From positions 186,001 through 250,000 of the forward strand of contig NZ_QXQA01000003.1 in assembly GCF_003583765.1 (NCBI RefSeq): 64,000 bases of DNA, read 5' to 3'. Source of the DNA: Paenibacillus nanensis. Its GTDB lineage: Bacteria > Bacillota > Bacilli > Paenibacillales > Paenibacillaceae. Shown piece after piece: positions 52,255 through 60,247 of the stretch. The translations under genes and the position numbers were made by a program. Numbering within the stretch: the first letter of the stretch is position 1; each line of letters starts with the position of its first letter. The notes beneath the pieces were generated by a model, which searched no databases, had not been told where the DNA came from, and saw only the letters and a list, made by a program, of their open reading frames with translations.

Positions 52255-53064
52255 ATGGAACCTAGAGGACTAATGGGGGGATTCTATCGAATCTCCGAAT
52301 GGATCATGAGGCTGGCGGTAATTAATCTGTTGTGGGTCGTTTGCTCGCTGCCGGTTATTTTTATTCTATTCACGGCCTTGTTTGGATTAAATCCAGAAGA
52401 TGTCGAGACATATGGCATTCTTCCATTGCTAACGCTGCCGGCGATTGTAGTGGCCGTACTGACGCCGTTTCTGGTATTCCCTGCAACAGCGGCGATGTTT
52501 ACCGTGGCGCGCAAATGGGTGACGGGAGAAGCGGATGTGCCATTATTTAAGACGTTTTTCCGCGGCTATAAGGAAAATTACAAGCAAAGCATGATCGGCG
52601 GCATCCTGTATACGGTTTTGTTTGCGCTTCTTGTTGTCAATTTCTTCTTTTACAGAGAGGAATTCAGCGTCATCTCGTATATTTTCCTCGCCTTTTTAGT
52701 TCTTGTTGCGGCGTCGTTATTTAACTTTTTCTCGATGCTTGTGCACTATCATATGAAAACGTTTCAATTGATCAAAAACGCGCTGCTGATTACGATTGGC
52801 AAGCCGTTTCGGTCCTTATCCAATATCATCATGATTGCACTCGTTATCGTGATTAGCTGGAACTTCATGAAGGGCTTTATGTTTATGTTCTTTACAGGCA
52901 GTATTATCGCCTTTGTCTCCTTCTGGAATTTCAACATTATCTATATGAAGCTGCAAGAACAAGCGGAGAAGATGAAGCAGTCGGAAGAAGAAGCGGCTGA
53001 GGAAGCGGCGGAAATGGATCGGGAAGAGCTTGTAAAGGATGACTATAAGGATTCCAATAAATAA
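52255..53064 (+). CDS. YesL-family (DUF624) membrane protein
   Basis: The 269-residue product has five to six helices, including RLAVINLLWVVCSLPVIFIL near the N-terminus and LTPFLVFPATAAMFTVARKWVTGEADVPLFKTFF, the DUF624 signature. An acidic coiled C-terminal tail (EEEAAEEAAEMDREELVKDD) is cytosolic. YesL proteins often neighbour carbohydrate-uptake genes and have no known reaction. Here the neighbour is an RNA gene. GGAGG precedes the ATG by 9 nt. Confidence 0.83.
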   Translation: MEPRGLMGGFYRISEWIMRLAVINLLWVVCSLPVIFILFTALFGLNPEDVETYGILPLLTLPAIVVAVLTPFLVFPATAAMFTVARKWVTGEADVPLFKTFFRGYKENYKQSMIGGILYTVLFALLVVNFFFYREEFSVISYIFLAFLVLVAASLFNFFSMLVHYHMKTFQLIKNALLITIGKPFRSLSNIIMIALVIVISWNFMKGFMFMFFTGSIIAFVSFWNFNIIYMKLQEQAEKMKQSEEEAAEEAAEMDREELVKDDYKDSNK

Positions 53065-53078
53065 CAGCCCGGCTCAAG

Positions 53079-53107
53079 TTTACTTTTGCTTCGGTTCGGT
53101 CTATAAT
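53079..53107 (+). promoter_or_regulatory. Promoter of the candidate 6S RNA
   Basis: TTTACT and a perfect TATAAT are spaced by exactly 17 nt. The start point would be near 53113-53115. Confidence 0.65.
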
Positions 53108-53113
53108 AGCTAT

Positions 53114-53294
53114 ACATCCTGCGATGTTCGTAACGGCTCTTCGTTGTTTTGAACCAATGGCTGTTTCACGGGAGACCTACATTGCCTTGCGGCTGACGCG
53201 CCCTCGAACGGGGATTTCAAAAGCATGGCTGCGGACACCCACCTGCGAGAGCGGGTTCAGAAACATGCGAGTCGGACGGCATAGGCGGGTTTCC
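53114..53294 (+). ncRNA. ssrS: Candidate 6S RNA
   Basis: The 343-nt space between the YesL and DUF1499-like genes holds a clear promoter, a structured non-coding stretch of about 180 nt and a terminator. The 5' part reads TGCGATGTTCGTAACGGCTC and the 3' part GAGTCGGACGGCATAGGCGGG. They can pair as a broken closing stem (GGCTC/GAGTC, CGT/ACG, CCTGC/GGCGGG). Both recall the ends of known 6S RNAs (from memory, GATGTTCGCAAGC and GCGGCATC in E. coli), as does CACCCACCTG in the 3' half. 6S RNA binds sigma-A RNA polymerase as an open-promoter mimic. Family membership needs a covariance search. Confidence 0.62.
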
Positions 53295-53305
53295 AATGAC
53301 GATGG

Positions 53306-53345
53306 AGAGCGATTAGCTGTTGAAAGACAGTGAAAGCTCTTTTTT
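53306..53345 (+). terminator. Terminator of the candidate 6S RNA
   Basis: AGAGC / GCTCT enclose an inner CTGT-tgaaag-ACAG hairpin and are followed by six T. Confidence 0.75.
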
Positions 53346-53407
53346 CATAGGTAAAAACATGTTATCATGAATAGTAATGTACATAGCGATAGAGGGGGAG
53401 ATTGTTG

Positions 53408-53797
53408 TTGTTGAAGCGGACCTTAATCGGGCTGCTGCGCAGTCATGAACAGACGGGCGACAGAGCGAAGGATCCAGTGCTGAAATCGCACTTCTACAAG
53501 CTTTCGAAGGAGAAGGCATGGGAGGAAGTCGTATCCACTCTGAAGAAAATGCAGGGCTACAAAGTATTGCACGAGGTACAATCCGTTGGTGAAATTGTCT
53601 TGGAGAAACGTACGATGACCGGCAGAACGATGGACATTACCGTATCCGTGATCAGCGTAAACCCGGTTACTTCAGCGGTAGACATTTATTCCGCTTCGCG
53701 CGGCTCTCTTGGAGATCTCGGCTCCAATTATCGCGTCATTATCGATATTTACCGCACGTTGGATAAGAAGCTTGCGGCGTTCAAAGTCAATAGTTGA
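53408..53797 (+). CDS. DUF1499-like soluble protein
   Basis: This protein of about 129 residues has a beta-rich C-terminal half. The signature VDIYSASRGSLGDLGSNYRVI matches the SxSRxGxxDxGxNxxRI motif of DUF1499 proteins of unknown function. The start is ambiguous: four consecutive TTG codons (53402, 53405, 53408, 53411) follow GGGGGAG. The one at 53408 has the best spacing. TATCAT upstream could be a -10. Confidence 0.65.
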   Translation: MLKRTLIGLLRSHEQTGDRAKDPVLKSHFYKLSKEKAWEEVVSTLKKMQGYKVLHEVQSVGEIVLEKRTMTGRTMDITVSVISVNPVTSAVDIYSASRGSLGDLGSNYRVIIDIYRTLDKKLAAFKVNS

Positions 53798-53802
53798 TAC
53801 AT

Positions 53803-53840
53803 AACAAAGCGAGGAAGGCATCGCCTTCACTCGCTTTGTT
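53803..53840. terminator. Hairpin terminator between convergent genes
   Basis: AACAAAGCGAG / CTCGCTTTGTT with an inner GAAGGC-GCCTTC stem. T-tracts are short on both sides. Confidence 0.65.
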
Positions 53841-53874
53841 TGCGGTCTATCGACCTTAGAGACAGCACTTTCTA

Positions 53875-54393
53875 TTAGACCAGCGCTTTTACCGCTTCGA
53901 TCGCTTTATCGTAGTTCGGATGCTCCGTCATTTCAGACAGGTATTCCACGTATGTAATCGTGTTGTTGCCGTCAACTACGAAGATAGAGCGCATATCAAG
54001 GGCGAGCTCCTTGATCAGAACGCCGTAAGCGAGTCCGAAGTTGTTATCCTTGTAGTCGGACAGCATGACGACCTTGTCAACGCCTGCAGCGCCGCACCAG
54101 CGGGCTTGCGCGAACGGCGTGTCAACGCTAACGGTCAGTACGACTACATTGTCGCCTAGAGCGGCCGCTGCTTCGTTGAAACGGCGTGTCTGCGCGTCGC
54201 AAACGCCGGTGTCAATGGAAGGGACGACGCTAATCAGCTTAACCTTGCCTGCGAATTCTTGCAAGCTGACGGCTTCGGTCAAAGATTTGTTCAACGTGAA
54301 ATCTGGAGCTTTATCGCCGGCTTTCAGCTCGGGACCAAGCAAAGTGATGGGATTGCCTTTAAGCGTTGCAACGCCTGTGCGTTCTTGTGACAT
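53875..54393 (-). CDS. tpx: Thiol peroxidase (atypical 2-Cys peroxiredoxin)
   Basis: The 172-residue enzyme reduces peroxides using thioredoxin. The peroxidatic Cys65 lies in [16 protein letters not shown] and the resolving Cys100 in [18 protein letters not shown], the spacing of Tpx. Length is normal and no signal peptide is seen. SD GGAGG. The divergent LysR gene and a dyad over its -35 suggest redox-responsive control. Confidence 0.94.
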   Translation of the reverse strand: MSQERTGVATLKGNPITLLGPELKAGDKAPDFTLNKSLTEAVSLQEFAGKVKLISVVPSIDTGVCDAQTRRFNEAAAALGDNVVVLTVSVDTPFAQARWCGAAGVDKVVMLSDYKDNNFGLAYGVLIKELALDMRSIFVVDGNNTITYVEYLSEMTEHPNYDKAIEAVKALV

Positions 54394-54437
54394 AATAACA
54401 GTTCCTCCTCGGAATGAATTGTTCGGTTACGAAATCA

Positions 54438-54475
54438 ATTATAATCGGAATGAAATGCCATTGTCCAATAATGGC
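54438..54475 (-). promoter_or_regulatory. tpx promoter overlapped by a 19-bp dyad
   Basis: On the minus strand TTGGAC and TATAAT are spaced by 19 nt. The inverted repeat GCCATT-gtccaat-AATGGC (54457-54475) covers the -35. It lies between tpx and the divergent LysR gene, a classic LysR operator position. Confidence 0.5.
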
Positions 54476-54526
54476 TTGTAAATAGGAAGTTAAAAACGGA
54501 ATGTTACGGGAGAGATACCGGTACGT

Positions 54527-55426
54527 ATGGAACTTCGACAGCTTTATTATTTCGTGCGAGTCGCAAAGAAAGAACATGTTACCCAAGCAGCTGAGGAGCT
54601 CCACGTGGCGCAATCGGCGGTCAGCCGTCAAATTCATCAGCTAGAAGAGGAATTAGGCGTTAAGCTGTTCGTTCAGAAAGGGAGAAATTTGCAGCTGACT
54701 CCCGTCGGAACGTTGTTTTTGAAGCGGGCTGAGGTTATTCTCGCCGATTTAGAACGGGCTGTCATTGAAATCCATGAGTTTCTGGATCCGGAGAAGGGGG
54801 AAATCCGTTTAGGTTTCCCGCACAGTCTGGGCATTTCGCTGATCCCGCAGGTCGTGGCGTCGTTCCGCAAGCATCATCCGAATGTGAAGTTCCGTTTCAG
54901 ACAGGGGATGTATCCGTCCTTAATTCGGGATTTAATTAAAGGCGATATTGATCTTGCCTTTATTTCGCCATTTCCGAAAGAGCATGAGCAGGTATGCGGC
55001 GAGGTGCTGCTTACGGAGGAATTGTATGCGATCCTGCCGCCCGGCCATCCGCTGTCAAAGGAAGAGCAAATTAAGCTAAGTCAGTTAAAGGATGAGACGT
55101 TTGTTTTGTTCAGCGAAGGCTATTCGTTAAGACCGATTGTTTGGGACGCTTGTTTGCAGGCGGGGTTCGAGCCGAACATTGGATTCGAAGGCGAAGAGAC
55201 GGATACGATCCGCGGATTAGTCGCTGCGGGGATGGGGGTTAGCTTGCTGCCGGAGCTCGCCCTGCACCATACGGGCCCGCTTCAGCCGGCAAAGGTGCGG
55301 ATCAGCGAACCATCCGTTACGCGCACGATCGGTCTCATCCGCAGGAGCAATGAAAAGCTTCCGCTTGTTGCGAAAGTGTTCCACGGCTTCCTCGTTCGAT
55401 ATTTCCAGGAGAAGATGGAGGAATAG
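54527..55426 (+). CDS. LysR-family transcriptional regulator, GltC-like
   Basis: The 299-residue protein has an N-terminal winged HTH (ELRQLYYFVRVAKKEHVTQAAEELHVAQSAVSRQI) and a C-terminal effector domain. The HVTQAAEELHVAQSAVSRQI, EFLDPEKGEIRLGFPHSLG and GLVAAGMGVSLLPE stretches closely recall Bacillus GltC. No gltAB operon is in the window, so the target may be itself and the divergent tpx gene. The ATG at 54527 follows a weak GGGAGAG. Confidence 0.87.
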   Translation: MELRQLYYFVRVAKKEHVTQAAEELHVAQSAVSRQIHQLEEELGVKLFVQKGRNLQLTPVGTLFLKRAEVILADLERAVIEIHEFLDPEKGEIRLGFPHSLGISLIPQVVASFRKHHPNVKFRFRQGMYPSLIRDLIKGDIDLAFISPFPKEHEQVCGEVLLTEELYAILPPGHPLSKEEQIKLSQLKDETFVLFSEGYSLRPIVWDACLQAGFEPNIGFEGEETDTIRGLVAAGMGVSLLPELALHHTGPLQPAKVRISEPSVTRTIGLIRRSNEKLPLVAKVFHGFLVRYFQEKMEE

Positions 55427-55445
55427 CCGCTGCATTTCAGCTAAA

Positions 55446-55487
55446 GAAGAGCCCCTTGGCAGTTATGATCTGCCAAGGGGCTTTTGT
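55446..55487. terminator. Bidirectional terminator
   Basis: AAGAGCCCCTTGGCA / TGCCAAGGGGCTTTT with an 8-10 nt loop separates the LysR gene from the convergent peptidase gene. Confidence 0.88.
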
Positions 55488-55495
55488 GTTGTTCG

Positions 55496-56164
55496 TTATT
55501 CTTCCCTGCTCTGCGTAAAGATCAGAATGTACCGGATCAGCTCGAGGAGCGACAGCAGCGCCGCCGCTACGTAGGTTAACGCTGCGGCGTTCAGCACCTT
55601 GGCTACGCCTCTTTCTTCCTCGTTGGTAATAAAACCTTCCGCCACCATTAAATCGCGGGCGCGATTGCTGGCGTTAAATTCAACCGGCAGCGTAATGAGC
55701 TGAAAAGCGACCGCGACGGAGAAGAAGATGATCCCGAGTCCGATCAGGTTGAATTGGTTCATAAGGAAACCGGCAAGCAACAAAAACGGCGCGATACCGG
55801 ACGCAAAGTTTACAATCGGGAATATCCGGTGGCGAGCTACAAGGAACGGGTACGACACGGAATGCTGAATCGCATGTCCGACCTCGTGGCAGGCGACGGA
55901 AACGGCTGAAATGGAGCTTTCGTAATAAACGGGCTCCGATAGCCGGACGACTCTGTGTATTGGGTCGTAGTGGTCTGTGAGCGCGCCTGGGACTGGTTCG
56001 ATCGGCACATCGTGAAGACCGTTGTTGTCCAGCATGCGCCTTGCGGCTTGATAACCGGTTAGTCCGCTGCTCGCTGCGACTTGCGTCCACTTCTTGAAGG
56101 TTCCTTTAACTCGGAACTGCGCCCATATCGTCAGAGCGAAGGCTGCGATAATCAAGATGTACAT
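55496..56164 (-). CDS. YugP-type membrane zinc metallopeptidase
   Basis: The 222-residue product has an N-terminal helix, the zinc motif HEVGH in VACHEVGHAIQHSVSYPFLVARH, and two to three C-terminal helices (about 120-165 and 190-212). It fits the neutral zinc metallopeptidase family 2 (YugP). A membrane-protein quality-control role is possible but unproven. SD GGAGG. The MerR gene lies 40 nt upstream on the same strand. Confidence 0.86.
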   Translation of the reverse strand: MYILIIAAFALTIWAQFRVKGTFKKWTQVAASSGLTGYQAARRMLDNNGLHDVPIEPVPGALTDHYDPIHRVVRLSEPVYYESSISAVSVACHEVGHAIQHSVSYPFLVARHRIFPIVNFASGIAPFLLLAGFLMNQFNLIGLGIIFFSVAVAFQLITLPVEFNASNRARDLMVAEGFITNEEERGVAKVLNAAALTYVAAALLSLLELIRYILIFTQSREE

Positions 56165-56204
56165 GGTTCATTCCTCCAACTACATGTTTAAGGACACGGA
56201 CACG

Positions 56205-56642
56205 TTACATGAGCGAGCTTTTGTTAATTAACAGCATGAGAGCTTCGATGCAGGCCACCGTCTGAGGCGTTAATCTCGTGTAGAGGCGATTCGCTTGTTT
56301 GGGCTTGAGCTGATTAATGATCGGCTCTAGCTCCTTCACCTCGCGTTCCAGCTGCGTCAAATGCTGCTGGAATTCCGTCAGCTTCAGCGAGATTTGCTCT
56401 TCAGGCGAAATCTTGCTCCATGTGTCCAAGCTGGCTTTAATCTCATCTAACGTATATTTGTCCTTTTTCATTTCCTCAATACGTTCCAGCCGCAATAAAG
56501 TTTCATGTGAATAGAGCCGATAGTTTTTGTCGGAGCGCTTAGCAGGTTCGATTAATCCCATAGAGGTGTAATAGTCGATGGTTCTCGCACTAATCTTTGC
56601 TAGCTTCGACAATTCGCCGATACGGTATAGGGCTGCTTCCAT
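56205..56642 (-). CDS. MerR-family transcriptional regulator
   Basis: The 145-residue product has the N-terminal MerR winged helix (YRIGELSKLAKISARTIDYYTSMGLIEPAKR), a coiled-coil dimerisation helix (about 75-110) and a short C-terminal extension without Cys or a drug-binding domain. It may control the following YugP gene and itself. A dyad for such a protein lies just upstream at 56672-56689. ATG at 56642 or the adjacent GTG at 56645 can start it. Confidence 0.83.
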   Translation of the reverse strand: MEAALYRIGELSKLAKISARTIDYYTSMGLIEPAKRSDKNYRLYSHETLLRLERIEEMKKDKYTLDEIKASLDTWSKISPEEQISLKLTEFQQHLTQLEREVKELEPIINQLKPKQANRLYTRLTPQTVACIEALMLLINKSSLM

Positions 56643-56671
56643 CACATCACCGCCTTTTAATAATGATCTAT

Positions 56672-56689
56672 ACCTTAATGATAATAGGT
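56672..56689. promoter_or_regulatory. MerR-type dyad upstream of the MerR gene
   Basis: ACCT-N10-AGGT lies in the sequence TACCTTAATGATAATAGGTA, about 30 nt before the regulator's start, the usual spacing for autoregulation by MerR proteins. Confidence 0.4.
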
Positions 56690-56858
56690 AAAAACCGTAC
56701 AGTCAAACGTGTTACATGACCTTCCATGACGGAGCTTGATCCTCACTTAATATATATATAGGAAGGCTCGGAACGTTCGGCTTAAGCGGGAAAAGCCTTG
56801 TAAAAGCGAAGGATAGGAGAAAGAATTCACTAAAAATTAGGCGAATATCGTGAAATTC

Positions 56859-56902
56859 CTAACGTTCGTGTTAGATTTTGTGCCGAACGTTAGATTTTTT
56901 TT
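56859..56902 (+). terminator. Orphan terminator upstream of amtB, possible small RNA end
   Basis: CTAACGTTCG / CGAACGTTAG is a perfect 10-bp stem, followed by eight T on the plus strand only. The gene upstream is on the minus strand, so no coding transcript needs this terminator. A further copy of the AACGTTCG core lies at 56773. A short RNA of roughly 56760-56902 is therefore plausible. Confidence 0.6.
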
Positions 56903-56922
56903 GTAAATATTTAAAATGCGTA

Positions 56923-56951
56923 TTGTCAAAGTAAGCTCTTCTGACTATAAT
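56923..56951 (+). promoter_or_regulatory. amtB promoter
   Basis: TTGTCA and TATAAT are spaced by exactly 17 nt, a strong sigma-A promoter starting transcription near 56958. Confidence 0.8.
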
Positions 56952-56972
56952 GACATTAAGTCTTTCGTCATG

Positions 56973-56989
56973 TGTTAGAAAACATAACA
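56973..56989. promoter_or_regulatory. GlnR/TnrA-type box of amtB
   Basis: TGTTAGAAAACATAACA matches the 17-bp consensus TGTNANAWWWTMTNACA at all but one position. It lies about 15-31 nt downstream of the predicted start point, a position for repression by GlnR under nitrogen excess. Confidence 0.78.
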
Positions 56990-57006
56990 TTAAAGGAGTG
57001 GTCGTA

Positions 57007-58377
57007 TTGATTAAGAAGACTTTTCTTGCGTTAGGGTTGATGACAATCCTATTCCCGGTAGTCGCATTTGCTGCGGGGCCGGACGGCGCAACGCTGAACA
57101 TGGGATTAAACTCTCTCTGGGTAATGCTGGCATTCATTCTCGTTCTTCTGATGCAAGGCGGATTCATTCTTCTCGAAGCGGGCTCCACTCGCATGAAAAA
57201 TGCGGGGCACGTTGCAGGCAAAACGATCTTTACCGTAGGACTTGCGGCCCTGATCTATTGGGCGATCGGCTATGGCATCGCGTTTGGCGGGGATAGCGCA
57301 ATCGCCAAGTTTATCGGATGGGGCGATTTCTTCTTCAACCCGGCAACGGCGGCCGACGTGGCAGCTGGCGATAATTATCCGAACGGCGTATTCTTCCTGT
57401 TCCAGCTTGCTTTTGCGGCGATTTCGCTGTCGATCGCATGGGGCGGCTTCGCAGAACGCGCGAAACTGGCATCATACATTGTGTTTACGATATTTTTCAT
57501 CGGATTCATTTATCCGGTTGTCGCTCACTGGATTTGGGGCGGCGGATGGCTCGCGAATGACGGCGCGCAAGACTTCGCAGGCTCCACAGTCGTTCACTTG
57601 ACGGGAGCCATTGCAGCCTTCGTTGCGACGGTATTGCTCAAGCCTCGTATCGGCAAATTCAATAAAGACGGCTCTGCTAACGAAATTTTGGGACATAACC
57701 AAGTGTACACCGCTTTGTCGGTATTGCTGCTATGGGTAGGCTGGTTCGGCTTTAACGCCGGTTCTACCGTATCGATTGGCGACGGCTTCTTCACTTATGT
57801 AGCGTTTACGACGATGCTCGGCGCCGGCGCCGGCGGCGTGGCTGCTCTTCTCATTTCTTGGGCGGTTACCGGCAAAGCCGACATTACAGCGATGCTGAAC
57901 GGTACGTTGGCGGGTCTGGTCGCCATTACGGCATCCTGCGCGTTCGTTGATCCATGGGCTGCAGTCGTTATCGGTCTGGTAGCTGGCGTGCTTGTCTTCT
58001 ACAGCGTAAAAATGTTCGAAAAATTCAAAGTGGACGATCCCATCTACGCTTTATCCGTACACGGCATGGCAGGTATTTGGGGGACGCTTGCGAACGGTAT
58101 CTTCGCGACACAAGCTCTTGCCGACAAGGTCGGCATCGGCCAAGGCGGTCTGATTGATACGGGCAGCTGGAAGCAGCTTTGGGTTCAGTTCGAATCCGTC
58201 GTCGTCTGCGGCGCATTCGTTCTGGTCGCTTCCTTCATCGTGCTCGGCGTTATGAAAATGATCATGGGCTTCCGCGTTACGGAAGAGCAAGAAATTATCG
58301 GTCTTGACCTCAGCGAGCACGGCGCTTATGGTTATCCTGAGCAACTGAAAAAACCAGGTCAAGGCATTCATGGTTAA
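57007..58377 (+). CDS. amtB: Ammonium transporter
   Basis: The 456-residue protein has an N-terminal signal-like helix ending in AFAAG and then eleven membrane helices. Signatures are LMQGGFILLEAGSTRMKNAGHVAGK, the twin-His positions in VVAHWIWGGGWL and SVHGMAGIWG, and LLWVGWFGFNAGST. It conducts ammonium under nitrogen limitation. The start is TTG at 57007, 8 nt after AAAGGAG. In Bacillus amtB is followed by the PII gene glnK, but here a DUF294 nucleotidyltransferase gene follows. Confidence 0.95.
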   Translation: MIKKTFLALGLMTILFPVVAFAAGPDGATLNMGLNSLWVMLAFILVLLMQGGFILLEAGSTRMKNAGHVAGKTIFTVGLAALIYWAIGYGIAFGGDSAIAKFIGWGDFFFNPATAADVAAGDNYPNGVFFLFQLAFAAISLSIAWGGFAERAKLASYIVFTIFFIGFIYPVVAHWIWGGGWLANDGAQDFAGSTVVHLTGAIAAFVATVLLKPRIGKFNKDGSANEILGHNQVYTALSVLLLWVGWFGFNAGSTVSIGDGFFTYVAFTTMLGAGAGGVAALLISWAVTGKADITAMLNGTLAGLVAITASCAFVDPWAAVVIGLVAGVLVFYSVKMFEKFKVDDPIYALSVHGMAGIWGTLANGIFATQALADKVGIGQGGLIDTGSWKQLWVQFESVVVCGAFVLVASFIVLGVMKMIMGFRVTEEQEIIGLDLSEHGAYGYPEQLKKPGQGIHG

Positions 58378-58420
58378 GGCTTAACCATTGGCGATACTGA
58401 CCGAAGGGAGAGAGCGGGGC

Positions 58421-59491
58421 ATGAGTGATCCGACGCGCTCGCAGATTGCCAAAAAGATCGCTTCGGCTGATCAGGTTGACGTGCTGCGCAGCTTGCGAGA
58501 TCAAATGCACGAGCAAATGAAGGCTCTCCTCCCCGCCAGGCCGGTCGAACAATTAAATGAACAATTAAATGAATTGCACGACGCCATCATTTCGAAGGCG
58601 GTCGCGCTCTCAGAAGCGGAAATGGCACGGTCGGGGAAAGGATCTCCCCCCGTGCCATACGCATATGTATTGTTCGGCAGCGGAGGCAGGAAGGAGCAGA
58701 CGTTGTCCAGCGACCAGGACAGCGGGGTCGTGTATGCGGATCCGGAAGGCGGCAATCAAGAGGAAATCGCTTTATACTTTCAGCAATTATGCAAGCTTAT
58801 CGTCAAGCATTTAATCGAAATCGGTTATCCGCCCTGCGAGGGCAATGTGCTCAGCGATAATCCGGATTGGTGTCTCTCGCTTAGCGGCTGGGGCCAGAAG
58901 CTGGAGGGATGGTTTCGCGAACCGGCTTGGGAATCGGTGCGGTATTTGCTCATCATCGCGGATGGACGCCGCGTGTACGGGGATGAGCGATTAGTCGACG
59001 CCCTGAAGGATATGTTTTATACGGATACGTTAAGTCATCCGGTCATTATCAAACGAATGATCGAAAATACGATGCGCCACAAGGTGCTAGTAGGGATATT
59101 CGGCCAGCTGCTGAAAGAGAGATACGGCGAAGACGCGGGCAGCCTGGATATCAAGTATGGCGCTTATATCCCAATGGTAAATTCGATTCGGATGCTCGCG
59201 ATTCAATCCGACATACGAGCCACCTCGACCCTGGAGCGAATTCGAAGGCTGGTGGAGGCGGGGAAATTGTCTGCGGAGGACGGCAAAGCGTACGAGCAGG
59301 CTTTCCGGTTCATTCTCAGGCTGCGATTGATGACAACGGAGCTGGCGGAGGACGGCGTTTACGCGAACAACGGGAAGCTGCACAGCAGCAAGCTGACAAA
59401 AGAGATGACCGACGAGCTTAAGAGCAGCTTGAAGCAGGGGAAGCGATTGCAGCGTTTTGTGTACAGGCAGGCGGTAGGCAGGCTGATGTAA
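58421..59491 (+). CDS. DUF294 putative nucleotidyltransferase
   Basis: The 356-residue cytosolic protein has an N-terminal helical part and a nucleotidyltransferase core with LFGSGGRKEQTLSSDQDSGV (GS plus the two metal Asp in DQD). A helical DUF294 C-terminal domain follows (about 200-345). This fold is related to the uridylyl/adenylyltransferase domains of GlnD and GlnE. Lying 43 nt after amtB, it could act in nitrogen signalling. No PII gene is near. CBS domains found in many relatives are absent. Confidence 0.82.
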   Translation: MSDPTRSQIAKKIASADQVDVLRSLRDQMHEQMKALLPARPVEQLNEQLNELHDAIISKAVALSEAEMARSGKGSPPVPYAYVLFGSGGRKEQTLSSDQDSGVVYADPEGGNQEEIALYFQQLCKLIVKHLIEIGYPPCEGNVLSDNPDWCLSLSGWGQKLEGWFREPAWESVRYLLIIADGRRVYGDERLVDALKDMFYTDTLSHPVIIKRMIENTMRHKVLVGIFGQLLKERYGEDAGSLDIKYGAYIPMVNSIRMLAIQSDIRATSTLERIRRLVEAGKLSAEDGKAYEQAFRFILRLRLMTTELAEDGVYANNGKLHSSKLTKEMTDELKSSLKQGKRLQRFVYRQAVGRLM

Positions 59492-59512
59492 GAGTAAGGC
59501 GGTGGTACTAAA

Positions 59513-60247
59513 ATGAAGGAACAAAAAGGCGTAGGCCGAATGTGGAGCTTATACAAAATGGGAGGCGTTACGCCTGCTATCGCATCCATGCTTGGTTCGC
59601 AAAACGCGCAGCAAATGGCTTTTATCCGCAACGCCAATCGAGAACAGCGCAAGCAGTCGATGATAGATACTCCTTTAATGGACTTGGACATGGTCGTGTT
59701 TGACCTGGAAACGACGGGCTTTAATCCGAACAACGGCGACGAAATTCTTTCTTTCGGCGCTGTTGTCGTTCGCGGCGGGAAACGGGTGGAGGGTGAAACC
59801 TTCTATCGTTTAGTAAACCCGAAGCGGACGGTCCCGAAAGCGATTGAGGAGTTAACGGGCATTACGAATGAAATGGTGCAGGACGCCCAAGATTTGATGA
59901 CCGTGCTGCATGATTTTATGGTGTTTATCGGGCGGCGGTTATTAATCGCTCACGCGGCCGGTCACGATAAGCAATTCCTGAATGCGGCATTGTGGAAGAC
60001 GTCCAAAGTGAATTTGAATCATCGTGTTCTGGACACGATGATGATTGCGAAATGGCTCGAGCCCGGAAGAGAAAGCTACGGGCTGGATGAGCTGCTGATG
60101 AGCTCAGGTATCCCCATCACGCAGCGCCATCACGCGCTGGAGGATGCCATGATGACAGCAGAGCTTTGGAGCAAATATTTGGCACGTATTCTCGAACGTA
60201 ATGTCACGACGCTTGGGGACTTATACGCTTATTTAAGCAAGCACTAA
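59513..60247 (+). CDS. DEDDh-family 3'-5' exonuclease (DnaQ/PolC-epsilon-like)
   Basis: The 244-residue product has a helical N-terminal extension (1-55) and an exonuclease domain. Metal ligands are Asp64 and Glu66 in VVFDLETTGFNP, an internal Asp (AAGHDKQFL) and the H-x4-D pair in RHHALEDAMM. DUF294 genes are often followed by such exonucleases. It is 21 nt after the DUF294 gene. Its last 15 nt overlap the convergent JAMM peptidase gene. Confidence 0.87.
   Translation: MKEQKGVGRMWSLYKMGGVTPAIASMLGSQNAQQMAFIRNANREQRKQSMIDTPLMDLDMVVFDLETTGFNPNNGDEILSFGAVVVRGGKRVEGETFYRLVNPKRTVPKAIEELTGITNEMVQDAQDLMTVLHDFMVFIGRRLLIAHAAGHDKQFLNAALWKTSKVNLNHRVLDTMMIAKWLEPGRESYGLDELLMSSGIPITQRHHALEDAMMTAELWSKYLARILERNVTTLGDLYAYLSKH

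Noticed and set aside
53124-53333. A 69-codon ORF inside the candidate 6S RNA
   Set aside because: It starts just after a promoter without an SD, its composition is odd, and the region is better explained by structured RNA with a terminator.
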